The notes under the pieces: model-generated
What the model was told of the DNA's origin: nothing
Databases searched by the model: none
Seen by the model: the letters and a program-made list of their open reading frames with translations, nothing else
Shown: one piece after another, positions 53,533 to 62,800 of the stretch
Numbering within the stretch: position 1 is the stretch's first letter
Layout of the letters: each line of letters begins with the position of its first letter
Program-made: the position numbers and the translations under genes
DNA from: Deinococcus depolymerans
Lineage (GTDB): Bacteria > Deinococcota > Deinococci > Deinococcales > Deinococcaceae
Assembly (NCBI RefSeq): GCF_039522025.1
Contig: NZ_BAAADB010000003.1
Span: 62,001 to 126,000, forward strand
Direction: 5' to 3'
Length of the DNA: 64,000 bases

Positions 53533-53549
53533 GCCTTGTGATGCAAGGC
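53533..53549. promoter_or_regulatory. inverted repeat, candidate PadR operator
   Basis: GCCTTG and CAAGGC separated by 5 bp, 19 bp upstream of the padR start. Position is consistent with autorepression; the sequence does not match the ATGT-n8-ACAT PadR sites known elsewhere, so it is tentative. Confidence 0.4.
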
Positions 53550-53612
53550 TTGCTGGGCAAATCATGCGACGGGCCGCCAGCCACGGCAAGCGAGAATGAC
53601 CGGCAGCGAAAT

Positions 53613-53643
53613 CCCCCACCCTGGCAGGCGTTCAGGGTGGGGG
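53613..53643. terminator. stem-loop between padR and GH16 gene
   Basis: CCCCCACCCTG and CAGGGTGGGGG form a perfect 11-bp stem around a 9-nt loop. It lies 20 bp left of element G. No T-run. Confidence 0.6.
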
Positions 53644-53662
53644 AGAGGTTCCGTTCAGGTCA

Positions 53663-53795
53663 TACGGATTCCGTTTGTTTCGCCTACAATCCGGAACTTC
53701 ACCGGATTGCCGACTCCACGTCCGGAACCCGTTTTGTTCCCACTCGCTCCGCTCGGACCCAGCGGGCTTTGCAGCCCATTCAATCGGAGTCCGTA
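53663..53795 (-). mobile_element. MITE-like element, copy G
   Basis: 133 bp, short subtype. TIRs TACGGATTCCG and CGGAGTCCGTA. TCA on both sides (53660-53662 and 53796-53798). The right flank is the TGA stop codon of the GH16 gene. Covarying arms CAATCCGG / CCGGATTG. Confidence 0.88.
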
Positions 53796-55781
53796 TCAGG
53801 GGTTCTGCACGAGCCTGAAGTCGCGGAAGCTCAGGCCGTAGCTGCTGCCGGGCGTGCCGACCGCACCGAGAATCTGGAGTTGCGCGGCGGGGTTCGTGAC
53901 GGTCGGGGTGAAAGTGTACGTGAAGGTCTGCTCGGTGGCGCTCAGGGCGGCGGTCCTGTCGAGGTAGCGGGCGTAGCTGCCGCCGTTCTCGCCGACCACC
54001 ACGGCGACCTCGCGGGCGTCGGTGGCCCTGCCCTTGAAGGTCAGGGTGTAGGACTTCCCGGCGGTCAGGGGCACGTCGGTCTGGTTCAGCTGGACGTGCC
54101 AGTTGTTGGCGGGGTCCACGTTCTTGACGTTCAGGGTGACGGTGCCGCCGCTGACGCTGGTGTTCAGGCGGTCGGGCACGTTGCTCCAGGTGCTCCAGTA
54201 CGCGGTGCCGGGCACGCCCGCGATGCCGGGGTGGTTGGGACTGTCCTGCGTGAACGCGGCGTTGTACAGCAGGTTCCCGTCGGCGGCGGGTGGTCTGGCC
54301 CCGGCGGCGTTCCCGACGCGTTTGACGACCACGTTGTCGATCCAGACGGCGCCGGTCCCGGCGTTCCCCAGGTTGAATTCCAGGCGGGTGGCGGCGTCGG
54401 TGGTGGCTTTCATGTCGAAGGTGACGGTCCTGCGTTCCTTCGTGGTGCCCAGGGTCAGGGTCTGCTCGCCGGAGTACGCGGCGTAGCCCCGGTCCGGGCC
54501 GCCGCCGACCTTCAGCATCATGGGCCGCGCGGTCTGCGCCCAGGCGTCGAAACTCACCTCGTACTTCCCGCCGCTTTCCAGGTTCAGGCCGTCCTGCCGG
54601 ACCTGTACGGCGTAGTTCACGGTGCCGGGGCTGGTGATGTCCACCTTCAGGGCCTTCCCGGCGGCCGCGTCGTTGCTCAGGGTGGCCTGCCCGTCGCTGC
54701 GGAACAGCGTCCAGTACGCGCTCTGGACCACGCCGTCCAGGCGGGGGGCGTCGCTGGTGACGCGCGGATCGGTGTCGGCCCAGTCGAAGGATTCGTTGTA
54801 GACGAGGTTGCCGTCCGGCTGGGCGGGGCGGGCCACGGCGGGCGTCCAGGGGTACTTCATGGTGGGGCGGGGGCCGGCGCTGGCGGTCTCGCCGTTCAGG
54901 CCGTACACGCGCACGTAATCCACGCGCATCTCGGCCGTGCCCGGGGTGCTGGCGTTCGGGTTGCCGTCGAAGTTGCCGCCCACCGCGAGGTTCAGCAGCA
55001 GGTGGAAGGGTTTGTCGAACGGGGCGGGCCAGGGGTGCAGGTCGGCGTCGCTGGTGGGCGGCGTGCCCCTGGCGCTCCACCAGCCGGTCTTCTCGCTGGT
55101 CAGTTTGCCGTCGATGAACCACTGGATCTTGCCGGGCGTCCACTCCACGGCGTAGGTGTGCCACTGGTCCATGGTGCCGCCGTTCGGGAAGTTCACGGTG
55201 GTGCCGGAGTACACGTTGTTCGGCCACTGCCCGCCGTAGTGCAGGGTCTGCGCGAGTTCCGTGGGTTTGCTGCCCCAGCCTTCGGCGATGTCGATCTCGC
55301 CGCTGGCGGCCCAGGTGCCGTAGGGGTTCGGTTCTTCCGGAAGCAGCCAGATGGCGGGCCACAGGCCCTTGCCGGCCGGGAATCTGGCGCGGATCTCGAA
55401 CTTGCCGTAGGTGCGGCTGAACTTCCCGGCGGTGCGGATGCGGGCGGAGGTCCAGTCGAAGCTGGCGGGTTTGCCGTTGGCGGCGCCGGCGTACGCCTCG
55501 CGGCGGGCGGTGATGACCAGTTCACCGTTCTCGACGCGCAGGTTGGCGGGGCGGTCGGTGTAGTACTGGAGTTCGTTGTTGCCCCAGCCGCTCACGTACT
55601 CGCTGCCGGACATGAAGCCGTTGCCGGTCTGCGGGGTCCAGCGGGCGCTGCTGAGGCCGCTGCCGCTGAATTCTTCCTGCCAGACCGGGGTGGGGTCGCT
55701 GGCACCGGAGCGGGCGCAGCCGGCCAGCAGCGCGGCGCTCACGGCGAGGGTCAGGGCGGACGGCAGGCGGAATCGGGTCAT
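53796..55781 (-). CDS. GH16 family beta-glucanase lipoprotein with two CBM4/9-like domains
   Basis: A 661-residue enzyme. Lipoprotein signal LAVSAALLAGC. The GH16 domain occupies about 30-290, with the catalytic signature GEIDIAEGWG (near 165). Typical GH16 members of this type cleave beta-1,3-glucans (laminarinase-like). Two similar CBM_4_9-type domains follow (starting GNLVYNESFDWAD and GNLLYNAAFTQDS). AAGGAG lies upstream of ATG 55781. The promoter at 55881-55910 overlaps a LacI-type palindrome, implying sugar-responsive control. Confidence 0.92.
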   Translation of the reverse strand: MTRFRLPSALTLAVSAALLAGCARSGASDPTPVWQEEFSGSGLSSARWTPQTGNGFMSGSEYVSGWGNNELQYYTDRPANLRVENGELVITARREAYAGAANGKPASFDWTSARIRTAGKFSRTYGKFEIRARFPAGKGLWPAIWLLPEEPNPYGTWAASGEIDIAEGWGSKPTELAQTLHYGGQWPNNVYSGTTVNFPNGGTMDQWHTYAVEWTPGKIQWFIDGKLTSEKTGWWSARGTPPTSDADLHPWPAPFDKPFHLLLNLAVGGNFDGNPNASTPGTAEMRVDYVRVYGLNGETASAGPRPTMKYPWTPAVARPAQPDGNLVYNESFDWADTDPRVTSDAPRLDGVVQSAYWTLFRSDGQATLSNDAAAGKALKVDITSPGTVNYAVQVRQDGLNLESGGKYEVSFDAWAQTARPMMLKVGGGPDRGYAAYSGEQTLTLGTTKERRTVTFDMKATTDAATRLEFNLGNAGTGAVWIDNVVVKRVGNAAGARPPAADGNLLYNAAFTQDSPNHPGIAGVPGTAYWSTWSNVPDRLNTSVSGGTVTLNVKNVDPANNWHVQLNQTDVPLTAGKSYTLTFKGRATDAREVAVVVGENGGSYARYLDRTAALSATEQTFTYTFTPTVTNPAAQLQILGAVGTPGSSYGLSFRDFRLVQNP

Positions 55782-55880
55782 GGCGGGGCTCCTTGAGAAC
55801 GTGCCGTGAGGGTCGCCCCGCTGCGCGGCAGTGGGGGACGGTGGTGGGCGGGTGGCCCGTCGGGTTGCGCTGTCCCTCCG

Positions 55881-55910
55881 AGCCTAAGCCATTTCTGAAA
55901 GCGCTGTCAA
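55881..55910 (-). promoter_or_regulatory. GH16 promoter with LacI-family-like operator
   Basis: Minus strand: TTGACA (fwd 55905-55910), 18-bp spacer, TAGGCT (fwd 55881-55886). TGAAAGCGCTGTCA (55896-55909) is a 14-bp palindrome with one mismatch, overlapping the -35, with the GCGC centre typical of LacI/CcpA-like repressors. Confidence 0.6.
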
Positions 55911-56064
55911 GATGGGTGGAGGGGAGACTGCCGCCCCGGATCGCGGGTGAAGCCCGGCCCGAAACAGGCCCTGGCAGGGGCTTTCGTCGCGTTTCACGAA
56001 AGGCGTCCCTCTGAACAGGCCGGGGGAAACGGTTCCACGCCGGAACCCGCAAGAACCCCAATCT

Positions 56065-56078
56065 TGAAAGGCCTTTCA
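56065..56078. promoter_or_regulatory. perfect 14-bp palindrome TGAAAGGCCTTTCA
   Basis: A perfect palindrome in the GH16/DUF2256 divergent spacer, resembling the GH16 operator (TGAAAG...) but with a GGCC centre. It might be a second site for the same or another LacI-type regulator, or a small hairpin. The rest of the 388-bp spacer shows no ORF. Confidence 0.4.
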
Positions 56079-56170
56079 GACCGGGGAGGAACCGAACCAT
56101 CAGAAACCATGACGGCCCCCGGCATTCCCGCCCACACATCCCCACCCGCCCACGCGCCACACTCGGACGC

Positions 56171-56350
56171 ATGAGCCCCACCCCTGCCAAACGCCCTGGC
56201 GGCGGTCGCCCCCCCAGCCAGCGACCCAGTAAAATCTGCGCCCACTGCGGCCTGCCCTTCACGTGGCGCAAGAAATGGGAACGCGACTGGGATCAGGTCC
56301 TGTACTGCTCGGACCGCTGCCGCGCCGCCGCCAAACGGGACCGCCCGTGA
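56171..56350 (+). CDS. DUF2256 small zinc-binding protein
   Basis: A 59-residue protein with the DUF2256 signature: [28 protein letters not shown], giving a CxxC...CxxxC zinc-knuckle-like site. Probably leaderless (CACACT ends 7 nt before the ATG). Its TGA overlaps the GTG of uvsE (GTGA), so the two are translationally coupled. DUF2256 genes are frequently seen next to photolyase/cryptochrome genes, so a role linked to UV repair is plausible. Confidence 0.85.
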   Translation: MSPTPAKRPGGGRPPSQRPSKICAHCGLPFTWRKKWERDWDQVLYCSDRCRAAAKRDRP

Positions 56351-57243
56351 CCACCCCACCCGCTCCTGCCTACGGCCTCGTGTGCCTCACCGCCGGCCCC
56401 GAGGTGCGCTTCCGGACCATCACCCTCACCCGCTACCGCGCCCTGACCCCCACCGCCCGCGAGGGCACGCTGCTCGACCTGTACGCCGACAACATCACCC
56501 GGCTGCGCGCCGCCGCCGCCTTCTGCCAGGCGCGCGGCATCCGCCTGTACCGCCTGAGTTCCAGTCTGTTCCCCATGCTCGACCTCGCCGGGGACGACAC
56601 GGGCGCCGCCGTCCTCACCCACCTCGCCCCGCAGCTGACCCGCGCCGGGCAGGCCTTCGCGGACGCCGGCATCCGCGTCCTGATGCACCCCGAGCAGTTC
56701 ATCGTGCTGAACAGCGACCGCCCGGAAGTCCGCGAGAGCAGCCTGCGCGCCATCCGCGCCCACGCCCGCGTCATGGACGACCTGGGCCTGGGCCGCACCC
56801 CCTGGAACCTGCTGCTGCTGCACGGCGGCAAGGGCGGCCGCGCCGCCGAACTGCGCGCCCTGATCCCCGACCTGCCCGACCCGGTCCGCCTGCGCCTGGG
56901 CCTGGAAAACGACGAACGCGCCTACAGCCCCCGCGACCTGCTGCCGGTCTGCGAGGCCACCGGCACGCCCCTCGTGTTCGACGCGCACCACCACGTCATC
57001 CACGACCGCCTGCCCGACCAGGAACACCCCAGCGTCCGCCAGTGGGTCCTGAGCGCACGCCGCACCTGGACGCCCCCCGACTGGCAGGTCGTGCACCTGA
57101 GCAACGGCATCGACGGCCCCCAGGACCGCCGCCACAGCCACCTGATCACCCACCTGCCCAGCGCCTACCACGACGTGCCCTGGATCGAGGTCGAGGCCAA
57201 GGGCAAGGAAGAGGCCCTGGCCGCCCTGACCGCTCCCACCTGA
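56347..57243 (+). CDS. uvsE: UV damage endonuclease UvsE
   Basis: A 298-residue UvdE-family TIM-barrel endonuclease that nicks 5' to UV photoproducts and other lesions, acting beside UvrABC in Deinococcus. Conserved blocks: [52 protein letters not shown] and DAHHHVIHD with metal ligands. The GTG start overlaps the DUF2256 stop. Its TGA stop is the left flank of element H. Confidence 0.95.
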   Translation: MTTPPAPAYGLVCLTAGPEVRFRTITLTRYRALTPTAREGTLLDLYADNITRLRAAAAFCQARGIRLYRLSSSLFPMLDLAGDDTGAAVLTHLAPQLTRAGQAFADAGIRVLMHPEQFIVLNSDRPEVRESSLRAIRAHARVMDDLGLGRTPWNLLLLHGGKGGRAAELRALIPDLPDPVRLRLGLENDERAYSPRDLLPVCEATGTPLVFDAHHHVIHDRLPDQEHPSVRQWVLSARRTWTPPDWQVVHLSNGIDGPQDRRHSHLITHLPSAYHDVPWIEVEAKGKEEALAALTAPT

Positions 57244-57398
57244 TACGGATTCCGTTTGTTTCGTTGACAGATCGGAACACCACCGATCTGCCAACTCCAC
57301 GTCCGGAGGGGCGTTTCTCTCCTGCTCGCTCTGCAGCGCAGCTCTACGAGTCCGCTCGGATTGAATGGGCTGCAAAGGCCATTCAATCCGAGTCCGTA
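57244..57398 (-). mobile_element. MITE-like element, copy H
   Basis: 155 bp, long subtype. TIRs TACGGATTCCG and CGAGTCCGTA. TGA on both sides (57241-57243 and 57399-57401); the left one is the uvsE stop. Covarying arms AGATCGG / CCGATCT, a different but fully complementary stem from copy G. Confidence 0.88.
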
Positions 57399-57461
57399 TG
57401 ACAGGCCCCCGCCCCGCACACCCCACAGAAGCCCCGCCCCGCACGCGCTACGCTGCGGGGC

Positions 57462-58004
57462 GTGAATGTTGTCGTGTTCGACCTTGAAACCACGGGCCTC
57501 TCACCGGAACGGGACGGCATCGTGGAAATCGGCGCGGTGCGGATCGTGGACGGTCAGGTGCAGGAACACCTGAAGTACGAGACGCTGGTGCGCCCCACCA
57601 CCCCGGACGGGCAGACCCTGATGATCCCCTGGCGGGCCGAGCAGGTCCACGGCATCAGCAACGCGATGGTCCGCGCCGCCCCCACCATCGCGGAGGTCCT
57701 GCCGGAATTCATCGAGTACGTGAACGGCTGGCCGGTCGTGGCGCACAACATCGGCTTCGACGGCGGGTTCATGCGCGCCAACGCCCAGCGGTACGGCCTG
57801 ACGTGGGCGCCAGCCAGCGAGCACTGCACGGTGCAGCTCTCCCGCCGCGCCTTCCCGAAGGAACGCGCGCACAACCTGACGGTCCTGGCCGACCGCCTGG
57901 GCCTGAACTTCGCGCCCGGCGGCCGCCACCGCTCGTTCGGTGACGTGCAGGTGACCGCGCAGGCCTACCTGCGCCTGATGGAACTGATCAACGTGCGGGC
58001 GTGA
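57462..58004 (+). CDS. DnaQ-like 3'-5' exonuclease (DEDDh)
   Basis: A 180-residue exonuclease. DEDDh residues: Asp7 and Glu9 in FDLETTG, Asp100 in HNIGFD, His156 and Asp161 in HRSFGD. Matches the stand-alone DNA polymerase III epsilon-like family used in proofreading or repair. A GTG start at 57462 lies 7 nt after TACGCT (57449-57454). It sits between two elements. Confidence 0.92.
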   Translation: MNVVVFDLETTGLSPERDGIVEIGAVRIVDGQVQEHLKYETLVRPTTPDGQTLMIPWRAEQVHGISNAMVRAAPTIAEVLPEFIEYVNGWPVVAHNIGFDGGFMRANAQRYGLTWAPASEHCTVQLSRRAFPKERAHNLTVLADRLGLNFAPGGRHRSFGDVQVTAQAYLRLMELINVRA

Positions 58005-58069
58005 AAGGAGGCAGCAGGCAGGAGGCAGTGGGAACGGCCCTCACGGCCCTCTTCCCGCTGCCGCCCTTA

Positions 58070-58220
58070 TACGGATTCCGTTTGTTTCGTTACCCGGGAC
58101 AGCACCGGGTTGCCAGCTCCACGTCCGGAACCCGTTTCTCTCCTGCTCTGCGGAGCAGCTCTCCGAGTCGCATCCGCTCGGATTGAACGGTCTTGGCAGC
58201 CCATTCAATCGGAGTCCGTA
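58070..58220 (-). mobile_element. MITE-like element, copy I
   Basis: 151 bp, long subtype. TIRs TACGGATTCCG and CGGAGTCCGTA. TTA on both sides (58067-58069 and 58221-58223). The right one is the TAA stop codon of the phosphodiester glycosidase gene. Covarying arms ACCCGG / CCGGGT, a third fully complementary version. The TTA duplication shows the middle base varies while T and A are fixed. Confidence 0.88.
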
Positions 58221-60170
58221 TTACTTTTTAGCGGCGGTCGTGCCGGGGCGCGGGACCAGCACCAGGGCGTTGGGAACGCTGCGGCTCCAGACGGTGTTCA
58301 GGTACCCGCCCAGGTCGGCGTACCCGCCCGTGACGTACGCCGTGGCGCTGCTGCCACTGTCGAGCCGCACGGCGTCCCGCAGGCCCGCGCCGGCCAGCGC
58401 CGCCGCGAAGGTCTCGGGACTGCCGTGTTCCAGGAACGCGATGGTGGGCTTCCCGCCCAGCGTCCCGAACGCCACCTGCCGGGTGGGCCGCCAGATGCTG
58501 GCGCTGGTGTTGAACCCCTCGCGGGCCGGGTCGAGCACGACCTTGCCGCCCTGCAGCAGCAGCGGCCCGGCGCTCAGGGCGTCCACCGCGCCGTCCCAGG
58601 GGGCGTCCGCGGCGCGCCAGTTCAGGCTGACCGTCAGGGGCGACCCGGCCGAGCGTGGCAGCTGCGGGTAGCGGGCCGGATCGAAGGTGAAACTGAGCGT
58701 TCCGGGGGGCGGCGTGACCGGGCCGCTCAGGGCCCGCAGCACCGTCCCGCGTCCCGGCGCGGCGTACAGCGTGGTCAGGCCGTCCGCGCCGACGCTGCTG
58801 CGCCCGTCCCCGACGAAGGCGGTCAGCAGGTCCGGGGCGGCCTTGGCCCGCACGCTGTTCACCGTGACGCTGTACGCCGCGCCGCCCGCGTCCGCGCCGC
58901 TCAGCACGTAGCGGGGGCGGGGGTAGCCGAACAGCGTGTCGCCCTGCGCGGTGAATCCCAGCGTCGCCCGTCTCTCCAGGCTGCCGGCCGTCATCAGGCC
59001 GCCCGTGGCGACGAGATCCACCGGGAGGCTGCTGGCCGGATCAAAGTACCCGCCGTTCACGCCGGCCACGCCGCCCACCGACCGCACGAGGTCGGCCACG
59101 CCGCTCGTCCGGCCGGCCGGGGCGCTCACCACCCGCGGCTGGTACAGCGCCGGATCGAAGCTCAGCAGGTGCAGCCGCCCCTGCTGCCGGTACGTGACAC
59201 CGTCCGGCAGGGCGTCCGGGTTGATGGGTGGCGGGACGCTGGTGTCGGTGTAGGTGGTCGTATCGATGACGACGCGCGCCGGGTTGTCCAGCGTGAAGAG
59301 CTCGCTGCGGCCCCCGCCGGTGCCCAGGTGAACGGCCGCGCCGGTCGCGGTGGGCTGCACCGTCAACTGATCGCCGGACTCCAGTTTCTGCGTGACCGGG
59401 CTGGCACTCACGCCGGGCAGCGTGACGAGCAACCCGGCAGCTTCCCGCGTCACCGTGAAGGGCGTGAGCCGGGCGTCCGCCACGCCGAGTTCCAGCACGA
59501 CGCGCTGCACCTCGACCGTGCGGTGCAGCGTGCGGCTCACGCGGACCGTGCCGAGGGTCGCGACCGGCGTGAAGGCCGGAGTATTCGGGGCCGTGGGAGC
59601 CGGCAGGGTGGGCGTGGCGGGGGTGGTTGCGGCCGGGGTGGGCGTTCCCACGCCCCCCGCGACGGCCGGGGAGGGCGGCAGGGTCTCCGACGGGACCTGC
59701 GCCGGCAGCGCGAAGTCCAGCAGGTCCGGGGCGTCCGCCGTGACGGTCACGCCCAGCGCCGTCAGCGCCTGCAGCGGCACGAACAGGCTGCCGCCCGCCA
59801 GTTCCGGGACGGGCAGCCGGGTGCTCAGCGTGAAGCCCACCGCCCGCCACCCGGTCTGGGGCGAGAACCGCAGTTCCCGTGTCAGCTGGTTGCGGGTCAG
59901 TTGCAGGCGCAGGTCCTGCGGGTCGTTGCGGACCGCCACGCCCAGGCGCGGGAGGGTCCACACGGCGAGCGCCTCGCCGCCCGCGAACTGCCGGGAATCC
60001 AGCGCGGCGCTCTGCCGCACCCCACCAATCGCAACCGGGCGGGCCGACGCCGCCCCGCCCAGCGTGCCGCCCAGCAGGGCGCTCAGCAGCAGCAGGCGCG
60101 GACCCCGACCGGCCTGCCAGGGGAACGGCCGTGCTGAACGACGAAAAAGAACGGAACGGCGCAGACTCAC
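58221..60170 (-). CDS. secreted phosphodiester glycosidase (NAGPA) family protein
   Basis: A 649-residue exported protein. Signal [18 protein letters not shown]. The N-terminal half has beta-sandwich-like segments (AMIN/copper-amine-oxidase-like) and a Pro/Ala-Thr linker near 180-205; the C-terminal half is the NAGPA domain with VNGGYFDP and [13 protein letters not shown]. Domain layout differs from the LysM-NAGPA gene at 21011. The GTG start lies 7 nt after TACACT (fwd 60178-60183). TAA is the duplication of element I. Confidence 0.85.
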   Translation of the reverse strand: MSLRRSVLFRRSARPFPWQAGRGPRLLLLSALLGGTLGGAASARPVAIGGVRQSAALDSRQFAGGEALAVWTLPRLGVAVRNDPQDLRLQLTRNQLTRELRFSPQTGWRAVGFTLSTRLPVPELAGGSLFVPLQALTALGVTVTADAPDLLDFALPAQVPSETLPPSPAVAGGVGTPTPAATTPATPTLPAPTAPNTPAFTPVATLGTVRVSRTLHRTVEVQRVVLELGVADARLTPFTVTREAAGLLVTLPGVSASPVTQKLESGDQLTVQPTATGAAVHLGTGGGRSELFTLDNPARVVIDTTTYTDTSVPPPINPDALPDGVTYRQQGRLHLLSFDPALYQPRVVSAPAGRTSGVADLVRSVGGVAGVNGGYFDPASSLPVDLVATGGLMTAGSLERRATLGFTAQGDTLFGYPRPRYVLSGADAGGAAYSVTVNSVRAKAAPDLLTAFVGDGRSSVGADGLTTLYAAPGRGTVLRALSGPVTPPPGTLSFTFDPARYPQLPRSAGSPLTVSLNWRAADAPWDGAVDALSAGPLLLQGGKVVLDPAREGFNTSASIWRPTRQVAFGTLGGKPTIAFLEHGSPETFAAALAGAGLRDAVRLDSGSSATAYVTGGYADLGGYLNTVWSRSVPNALVLVPRPGTTAAKK

Positions 60171-60317
60171 GCGGGCGAGTGTAACGCCGCGGGGCGGGGC
60201 GGCGGGTGAGCGGCCCGTCAGGTTCCGGTGCGGCCGGGCCGTCCGGCGCGGAGTTTCTCACGCGGCCCCGCAGGTCCGTCAGGCTCTTGTGTGAAAGGCT
60301 TCCTATACTGACGTCCT

Positions 60318-60803
60318 ATGATTGAACCTTCACTGGCGCTGTACGGCGACGCCTTCGAGCGCGTGGATCAACTGATTCAGGACCTGCTGGAAACCACGGG
60401 CGTCCGCTACGGCCTGCTGGTCGACCGTAAGGGTTTCGTCCTGTCGCACAAGGAGGCGCTGTGGGCGCCGCGTCCGCCCGCGCTGGACAGCGTCGCCACG
60501 CTGGTCGCCAGCAACGCCGCCGCGACCGCCGCGCTGGCGAACATGCTGGGCGAACGCACCTTCAGCGAACAGATCCACCAGGGCGAGAACGGCACCCTGT
60601 ACGTCGAATCGGTCGGTACCGACTCGCTGCTCACGCTGATCTTCGACGCCAGCGTCCCGCTGGGCAAGGTGAAGGTGTACGCCAAGAAGAGCATTACGCA
60701 GATCGCCGCGATCCTCGAGGAACTCAAGGACATCCCCCCGGTGCAGCTCGGTGAGGACTTCAGTCAGGGCGCGAACGCGCTGCTCGACGATCTGCTCGGC
60801 TGA
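60318..60803 (+). CDS. MglB-like roadblock/LC7 protein
   Basis: A 161-residue roadblock/LC7-domain protein, MglB type, the GTPase-activating partner of Mgl[21 protein letters not shown] and the strand-rich core fit. TATACT (60304-60309) ends 8 nt before the ATG. The partner GTPase gene follows after 76 bp. Confidence 0.88.
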   Translation: MIEPSLALYGDAFERVDQLIQDLLETTGVRYGLLVDRKGFVLSHKEALWAPRPPALDSVATLVASNAAATAALANMLGERTFSEQIHQGENGTLYVESVGTDSLLTLIFDASVPLGKVKVYAKKSITQIAAILEELKDIPPVQLGEDFSQGANALLDDLLG

Positions 60804-60879
60804 CCCCCGCGTTCCTTCCACCTGAGGCTGAACCACCTGCGCCCCCCACCCTGACCCGGCGTCACAGGAGAATCCGTCC

Positions 60880-61470
<591 letters not shown>

Positions 61471-61502
61471 TTCCCTCAACGGAACAATCGGAGTCCGTAT
61501 CA

Positions 61503-61635
61503 TACGGACTCCGATTGAATGGGCTGCAAAGCCCGTTCAATCCGAGCGAAGCGAGTGGGAGCTTGGCGGGTTCCGGACGTGGAGTCGGCAATCCGGTGAA
61601 GTTCCGGATTGTAGGCGAAACAAACGGAATCCGTA
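61503..61635 (+). mobile_element. MITE-like element, copy J
   Basis: 133 bp, short subtype. TIRs TACGGACTCCG and CGGAATCCGTA. TCA on both sides (61500-61502 and 61636-61638). The left flank is preceded by CAATCGGAGTCCGTA (61485-61499), the end of another element copy. Covarying arms CAATCCGG / CCGGATTG. Confidence 0.88.
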
Positions 61636-61693
61636 TCAGGGGGCGGGCAGCGGAGGGAACTCCCCGCTGCCCGCCCTCTGAGCCACGCCCCCT

Positions 61694-62800
61694 TCAGTCG
61701 GCGCTGAGGGGCAGGGCGTCCGGACTGTCTTCCGGCAGGTGGCGGCGCACCTCACGCATGGCGGAGTGAATGACTGCCAGGGCCAGACTCATGGTGAGCA
61801 TGCTGGAAAAGCCGTAACTGACGAGCGGCAGGGGCACGCCGGTGACCGGGAACACGCCGGCGGCCACGCACAGGTTCACGAAGGCCTGCCCGACGATCAT
61901 GAACATCGCGCCGATGGCGAGGATGCTGGCGCCGTGAATTTCGGGGGTCATGGGACGCACGCGGCTGGCGAGGTGCGCGACTTCCAGTGCGGTCGCCACG
62001 ATCAGCCAGTACGCGAACATCAGCATGGCGACGCCCAGCAGCCCGGACGTGAACCCGACCGACGCGACGATCATGTCGGTGTACTCCGCGAAGTACTGGT
62101 AACGCGGGCCGTCCGGCCCCAGGCCCCACAGGCCCCCGAAGTTCAGGTCCCGGTGCGCCAGCCCGATCTGGTCCAGGCCGATGCTGGGCGTGTCGCCGCG
62201 CGAGGCGTGTCCCGTCCAGCGTTCCATGATGTACGGATGCTGTTCCAGGTACAGGCCGCCCACCGGGATGGCCAGCAGGCCCAGCGCCAGCAGGAAGCCG
62301 CTGATGTTGCTGATCCGCACCCCGGCGGCGTACATCAGGATGATGCCCAGCCCGAACATCAGGACGCTGGTGCCCAGGTCCGGTTCGATGAACACCAGTC
62401 CGGTCGTCACGACGATCATCAGGGTCGCGCTGATCAGTTTGTTCTGCACGCCCCGCCGCGCGAAGAACGACGCGAGCATCAGCACCAGCCCCAGCTTGCC
62501 CAGCTCGGACGGCTGGAAGCGCAGCGGGCCGAAATCCAGCCAGCGTTTCGTTCCCGCACTCTCGGCGGTGCCCACCCCGATGAACGGCACGAGGGCCAGC
62601 AGCAGCAGCGTGAACCCCCAGAACCACGGACCCAGTTTCAGGAACGCGCGCGGCCGCAGGCGGGCCAGCAGCACCGTGAGCAGCAGCGCGATGACGGCCT
62701 TGCCACCGTGATCCACGATCTTCTCGGGTTCGGCGGCCGCGATGCCCAGCAGGCCCAGGCTCATCAGCATGATCTGCGCGATCAGCAGTTGCACGCTCAC
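61694..62800 (-). CDS. ftsW: FtsW/RodA-type SEDS glycosyltransferase
   Basis: A 368-residue multi-pass SEDS peptidoglycan polymerase. Recognisable blocks: GTKRWLDFGPLRFQPSELGK, FIEPDLGTSVLMF and a C-terminal GVPLPLVSYGFSSMLTMS. The GTG start at 62800 overlaps the murD stop, so the two are coupled. ftsW is called rather than rodA by its murD context. Confidence 0.9.
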   Translation of the reverse strand: MSVQLLIAQIMLMSLGLLGIAAAEPEKIVDHGGKAVIALLLTVLLARLRPRAFLKLGPWFWGFTLLLLALVPFIGVGTAESAGTKRWLDFGPLRFQPSELGKLGLVLMLASFFARRGVQNKLISATLMIVVTTGLVFIEPDLGTSVLMFGLGIILMYAAGVRISNISGFLLALGLLAIPVGGLYLEQHPYIMERWTGHASRGDTPSIGLDQIGLAHRDLNFGGLWGLGPDGPRYQYFAEYTDMIVASVGFTSGLLGVAMLMFAYWLIVATALEVAHLASRVRPMTPEIHGASILAIGAMFMIVGQAFVNLCVAAGVFPVTGVPLPLVSYGFSSMLTMSLALAVIHSAMREVRRHLPEDSPDALPLSAD

